In this document: piece after piece, positions 6,179-9,302 of the stretch
Numbering within the stretch: the first letter of the stretch is position 1
Layout of the letters: each line of letters starts with the position of its first letter
From: an uncultured Chlamydiaceae bacterium
GTDB lineage: Bacteria; Chlamydiota; Chlamydiia; Chlamydiales; Parachlamydiaceae
Length of the DNA: 9,302 nt
Direction: 5' to 3'
Assembly: GCA_945957185.1 (NCBI GenBank)
Contig: CAMFKA010000076.1
Span: forward strand, 1 to 9,302
Notes under the pieces: generated by a model
Told to the model about the DNA's origin: nothing
Database searches by the model: none
The model's input: the letters and a program-made list of their open reading frames with translations, nothing else
Position numbers and translations under genes: made by a program

Positions 6179-6204
6179 CGCACACTCCTTGAAGGACTCC
6201 CATC

Positions 6205-6255
6205 CATATTCTATTATAATTATATTATTATAATAATAACTACAACTACACGTTA
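6205..6255 (-). promoter_or_regulatory. AT-rich probable promoter region of the 449-residue/phosphatase operon
   Basis: The minus strand carries several overlapping TATAAT hexamers within an almost pure A/T tract (about 6208-6240), preceded by TTGTAG and TTAACG as possible -35 elements. Which hexamer is used cannot be decided: spacings of 15 and 21 nt from TTGTAG are both off the optimum. The tract ends about 15 nt upstream of the strong AAGGAG. The rest of the 210-nt divergent region up to 6388 holds the valS promoter candidate and nothing else recognisable. Confidence 0.4.
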
Positions 6256-6327
6256 ACTAAATCGTATCGCACTGACAATCAAGCACTTGCAACAACTATT
6301 ATTTCGTACCCCCCTAATCCCTTTTGG

Positions 6328-6357
6328 TTGAAGAGATCTGCTCCTTCGTGGTACACT
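6328..6357 (+). promoter_or_regulatory. Possible sigma-70-like promoter of valS
   Basis: TTGAAG (6328-6333) and TACACT (6352-6357) are 18 nt apart, each a fair match to the -35 and -10 consensus. Transcription would start near 6364, about 25 nt before the valS ATG. A weak GAGAG (6378-6382) sits 6 nt before the start codon. Confidence 0.4.
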
Positions 6358-6388
6358 TCGTTTCTATCACATTTTTTGAGAGATTATA

Positions 6389-9202
6389 ATGACAGAAGAA
6401 AAAACCGCTTATGAAGCTCAATCAGTAGAACCAAAATGGAACGCGTTCTGGAAGGAAAACGACTTTTTCAAAGCCGATCCCCTCTCCAAAAAACCGGCTT
6501 ATTGCATCGTTATCCCCCCTCCTAACGTTACCGGCCGTCTTCATATGGGACATGCCCTCGTCATGACGCTTCAGGATGTGCTCATCAGATGGAAACGGAT
6601 GTCCGGTTTTGAAGCCCTTTGGGTTCCCGGAACCGACCACGCGGGGATTTCGACTCAAACTGTCGTGGAACGACACCTGATGAAAACAGAAAATAAGCGA
6701 CGCACGGATTATCCTCGAGAAGAGTTTTTAAAGCATGTTTGGAATTGGAAAGAGCAGAACGAGCATGAAATTGTGAATCAGCTCAAGATGTTAGGGTGTT
6801 CTTGTGATTGGAGTCGACAGCGTTTTACGATGGACGAAGAGAACAATCGATCGGTAAGAACCATTTTTAAGAAACTCTTCGAACAAGGGTTGATTTACCG
6901 TGGAGACTACCTTGTCAACTGGGATCCGGTGACACAAACTGCTCTGGCAGACGATGAAGTGGAGCATGAAGAGCAAAACTCATTCCTATGGCACTTGCGG
7001 TATCCGTTGACCGACGGATCGGGATCGATAGAAATTGCGACAACTCGTCCTGAAACAATGCTGGGAGACACCGCTGTAGCCGTTTCCCCGAAAGATCCCC
7101 GTTATCAGCACCTTATCGGCAAAACATTGCGTTTGCCGTTAATGAACAGAGACATCCCTATCATTGCTGACTATCTGGTCGATCCGGAATTCGGGACCGG
7201 CGCTGTAAAAGTGACCCCTGCACACGACCCAAACGACTACGCCATGGGAACAACACACAAGCTTCCGTTCATCAATATCATGACTTCGGATGGAAAAATC
7301 AACGAGAATGGTGGAGTTTACGAAGGGTTGACCATGAAAGAGGCGCGCCAAAAAGTGGTCGCCGACATGCAGGAATTAGGTTTACTCGTAAAAACCACTC
7401 CTCATGTGAATCGCGTAGGCGTCAGCTACCGCTCCAAAGCAATCATTGAACCTTATCTTTCCAAACAATGGTTTGTGAAGATGGAAAAATTCGGCGTCCG
7501 TTTACGCGAGATTGTCGAATCCGGAAAAGTAAAAATCATCCCTAAAAACTGGGAAAACACCTATTTCCATTGGATCGACAACCTCCGAGACTGGTGCATT
7601 AGCCGTCAGCTGTGGTGGGGACATCGCATTCCGATTTGGTACTCTAAAGCCGACCCCGAAAAACTCATTTGCTACGATGGTGAAGGGCTTCCTCCGGAAG
7701 TGGCGGCACATCCGGATGATTGGGAGCAAGATAACGACGTTCTTGACACCTGGTTTTCATCGGCATTGTGGCCTTTTGCTGCACTTGGATGGCCGAATAA
7801 GACTCCGGAACTCGAAAAGTTCTACCCCAATAGCGTTCTTGTGACAGGACACGACATCCTCTTCTTCTGGGTGGCACGAATGATCTTGATGGGCGATTAT
7901 GCAATGGACGCTCCCCCCTTCCCTGAAACATTCCTCCACGGCCTCATTTATGGAAAATCGTACTGGAGAAATAACCCCGGAGGCGGAATCACTTACGTTT
8001 CGGAAGAGGAGCGCGTCGCTTATGAGCGTGGAAAAACTCCTCCAAAAGACGTCCATTTCAAATGGGAGAAGATGTCCAAAAGCAAAGGGAATATTATCGA
8101 TCCTCTTGAAGTGATGGCGGAGTACGGTACCGATGCGATTCGGATGGCATTGTGTGCAAGCGCGACGCAAGCGAGAGAGATCGATTTGGATTTACGTCGC
8201 TTTGAGGAGTATAAAAATTTCGCCAACAAAGTGTGGAATGGTGCGCGTTTTGTGTTCATGAATCTGGGAGACCTGTCAGCGAAAGATCTTTCAGAGCCTT
8301 TGGATATGAAGGACTTGCAACTTGAAGACCGGTGGATTCTCTCGCTTCTCAACCGCACAGTTCAAGACGTCAACCAACGCCTTTCGACGTATCAATTTGA
8401 TCAGGCAGCAACCTTGGCTTACGACTTTTTCTGGAAAGATTTTTGCGCAAATTACGTGGAAATCAGCAAGCCCATTCTCTTCGGTAAGTCGGGAGACACA
8501 AAAGCTCAGATCACTAAACAAAAACTGTTAGTGGTCATTCTTTGTCAGGCGATGAGATTGCTGCATCCTATGGCTCCATTTATCACTGAGGAGTTGTTTC
8601 AAAAGCTAAAAGAGCGTTTTGATGGAGCGACATGTCAGCAAGCCGATCCTTATACGAAGGAGCTTATCAATGCGTTAAACGCAAAAGCGTGCGCTGTTGC
8701 TCCTTACCCACAGGTGATCCAGGAAAGCGACATCAATAGCGAAGTTGAAAAAGCGTTTGAACAAGCTAACAATGTGGTCTACACCGTCCGCAACATCCGC
8801 GGAGAGATGAAGATTCCGCCTGGAGTCGCAATCGATTTACACTTCGTCAATGCTCCAAAAAATATTGCCGACAACTTATCTGTTATCGCAGCATTGATCC
8901 GCACAAAATCGCTGCAGCTACATGCGCAAGAGCCGCAGTTGGGTATGTGCAGCGTCGGCATGGTAGACGGCATGAAAATTTTGGTTCCCATTCCAGATGA
9001 GCTGTTGGCTCAAGAAAAAACGCGTCTTTCCAAGGAGAAAGAGCGTTTGGAAACGTCGATTCTTCGGATCGAAACTCAGTTAGGCAACGAGGAATTTGTA
9101 CAAAATGCTCCTGCAGCATTGGTACAGAAGCAGCAAGGCTTGCTTGAAAAATCTCGTTTAGAGCTCAACGAAGTTGTGGCTAAGCTGACGACGATCGGAT
9201 AG
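6389..9202 (+). CDS. valS: Valyl-tRNA synthetase
   Basis: Class Ia aminoacyl-tRNA synthetase that charges tRNA-Val with valine in the cytoplasm. At 937 residues it is of normal bacterial ValS length. Seen in order: PPPNVTGRLHMGHAL with the HIGH-type box HMGH at 52-55; TDHAGISTQ near 82; the editing (CP1) domain with TTRPETMLGDTAV from 218 and VTPAHDPNDYAMG, used to clear mischarged threonine; ISRQLWWGHRIPIW; TGHDILFFWVARM; KMSKS at 561-565 with SKGNIIDPL after it; the helical anticodon-binding domain from about 680; and a C-terminal coiled-coil arm (about 868-935, Lys/Glu/Leu-rich). This arm and the GHDILFFW block mark it as ValS rather than IleS. All signature motifs are intact and no frame break was seen. 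It appears monocistronic here; after the stop only 34 nt precede the repeat at the window end. Confidence 0.98.
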   Translation: MTEEKTAYEAQSVEPKWNAFWKENDFFKADPLSKKPAYCIVIPPPNVTGRLHMGHALVMTLQDVLIRWKRMSGFEALWVPGTDHAGISTQTVVERHLMKTENKRRTDYPREEFLKHVWNWKEQNEHEIVNQLKMLGCSCDWSRQRFTMDEENNRSVRTIFKKLFEQGLIYRGDYLVNWDPVTQTALADDEVEHEEQNSFLWHLRYPLTDGSGSIEIATTRPETMLGDTAVAVSPKDPRYQHLIGKTLRLPLMNRDIPIIADYLVDPEFGTGAVKVTPAHDPNDYAMGTTHKLPFINIMTSDGKINENGGVYEGLTMKEARQKVVADMQELGLLVKTTPHVNRVGVSYRSKAIIEPYLSKQWFVKMEKFGVRLREIVESGKVKIIPKNWENTYFHWIDNLRDWCISRQLWWGHRIPIWYSKADPEKLICYDGEGLPPEVAAHPDDWEQDNDVLDTWFSSALWPFAALGWPNKTPELEKFYPNSVLVTGHDILFFWVARMILMGDYAMDAPPFPETFLHGLIYGKSYWRNNPGGGITYVSEEERVAYERGKTPPKDVHFKWEKMSKSKGNIIDPLEVMAEYGTDAIRMALCASATQAREIDLDLRRFEEYKNFANKVWNGARFVFMNLGDLSAKDLSEPLDMKDLQLEDRWILSLLNRTVQDVNQRLSTYQFDQAATLAYDFFWKDFCANYVEISKPILFGKSGDTKAQITKQKLLVVILCQAMRLLHPMAPFITEELFQKLKERFDGATCQQADPYTKELINALNAKACAVAPYPQVIQESDINSEVEKAFEQANNVVYTVRNIRGEMKIPPGVAIDLHFVNAPKNIADNLSVIAALIRTKSLQLHAQEPQLGMCSVGMVDGMKILVPIPDELLAQEKTRLSKEKERLETSILRIETQLGNEEFVQNAPAALVQKQQGLLEKSRLELNEVVAKLTTIG

Positions 9203-9236
9203 ACGTATAACGAACGAAATGCCAAGCCGAGGAACG

Positions 9237-9302
9237 ATGGTGTCAACTTAAGGAAAATTGGAAGGGAAATTGCAGCTAGAGCGCGAGCGCGACTGATTTT
9301 AT
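9237..9302. repeat. Right arm of 66-bp inverted repeat
   Basis: Reverse-complement copy of 25-90 at 62 of 66 positions; it runs to the last base of the window and may continue beyond. It begins 35 nt after the valS stop. The adjoining 9214-9233 (acgaaatgccaagccgagga) matches the hairpin region 3829-3848 at 18 of 20, so the full repeat unit is probably longer than 66 bp, with a part shared by the hairpin locus. Confidence 0.9.

Noticed and set aside
6389..9202. Isoleucyl-tRNA synthetase, since ileS neighbours lepB in Chlamydiaceae
   Set aside because: The GHDILFFWVARM block, the 937-residue length and the C-terminal coiled-coil arm are those of ValS.
25..9302. Window as a single large transposon bounded by terminal inverted repeats
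   Set aside because: The interior holds housekeeping lepB and valS and no transposase or integrase, and the repeat arms show no flanking target duplication that can be seen here. A dispersed intergenic repeat is simpler.

Overview
The window looks like chromosome from an environmental (amoeba- or arthropod-associated) member of the Chlamydiae. The main reasons are a 631-residue signal peptidase I carrying the very large insertion between its catalytic Lys and its GDSR box that I know from chlamydial LepB, a small two-lobed hydrophobic protein of the kind common in Parachlamydia-like genomes, and a eukaryotic-type tyrosine phosphatase that would suit an intracellular lifestyle. I cannot name the species. 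Base composition is moderate over the housekeeping genes and clearly AT-richer between about 2860 and 3820.

Layout, left to right. (a) 25-90 is one arm of a 66-bp near-perfect inverted repeat whose other arm is 9237-9302 at the far end. (b) 227-943 and 961-2856 (+) form a two-gene operon: an exported protein of unknown function, then signal peptidase I (lepB). (c) 2857-3373 has no intact gene but is highly structured. It holds a 19-bp inverted repeat with helically phased 10-bp repeats, then the remains of an AAA+ ATPase gene in which only the first ~30 and last ~22 codons survive, then a second, unrelated array of AACGAT hexamers in two opposed arms. (d) 3374-3817 (+) is a small AT-rich membrane-protein gene with a good sigma-70-like promoter. 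(e) A 9-bp hairpin lies between convergent genes. (f) 6178-4829 and 4803-3877 (-) form an operon: a 449-residue protein of unknown function with a possible permuted papain-like His/Cys pair, then a classical protein tyrosine phosphatase. (g) 6389-9202 (+) is valyl-tRNA synthetase (valS), divergent from that operon.

lepB and valS are housekeeping genes. The block between them is accessory: a decayed ATPase locus that kept its control region, a candidate inclusion-membrane-like protein, and two candidate host-directed enzymes. The most unusual items are the internally deleted ATPase gene with its intact operator-like array, the AACGAT array, the phosphatase with a WRD in place of WPD, and the dispersed repeat at both window ends.
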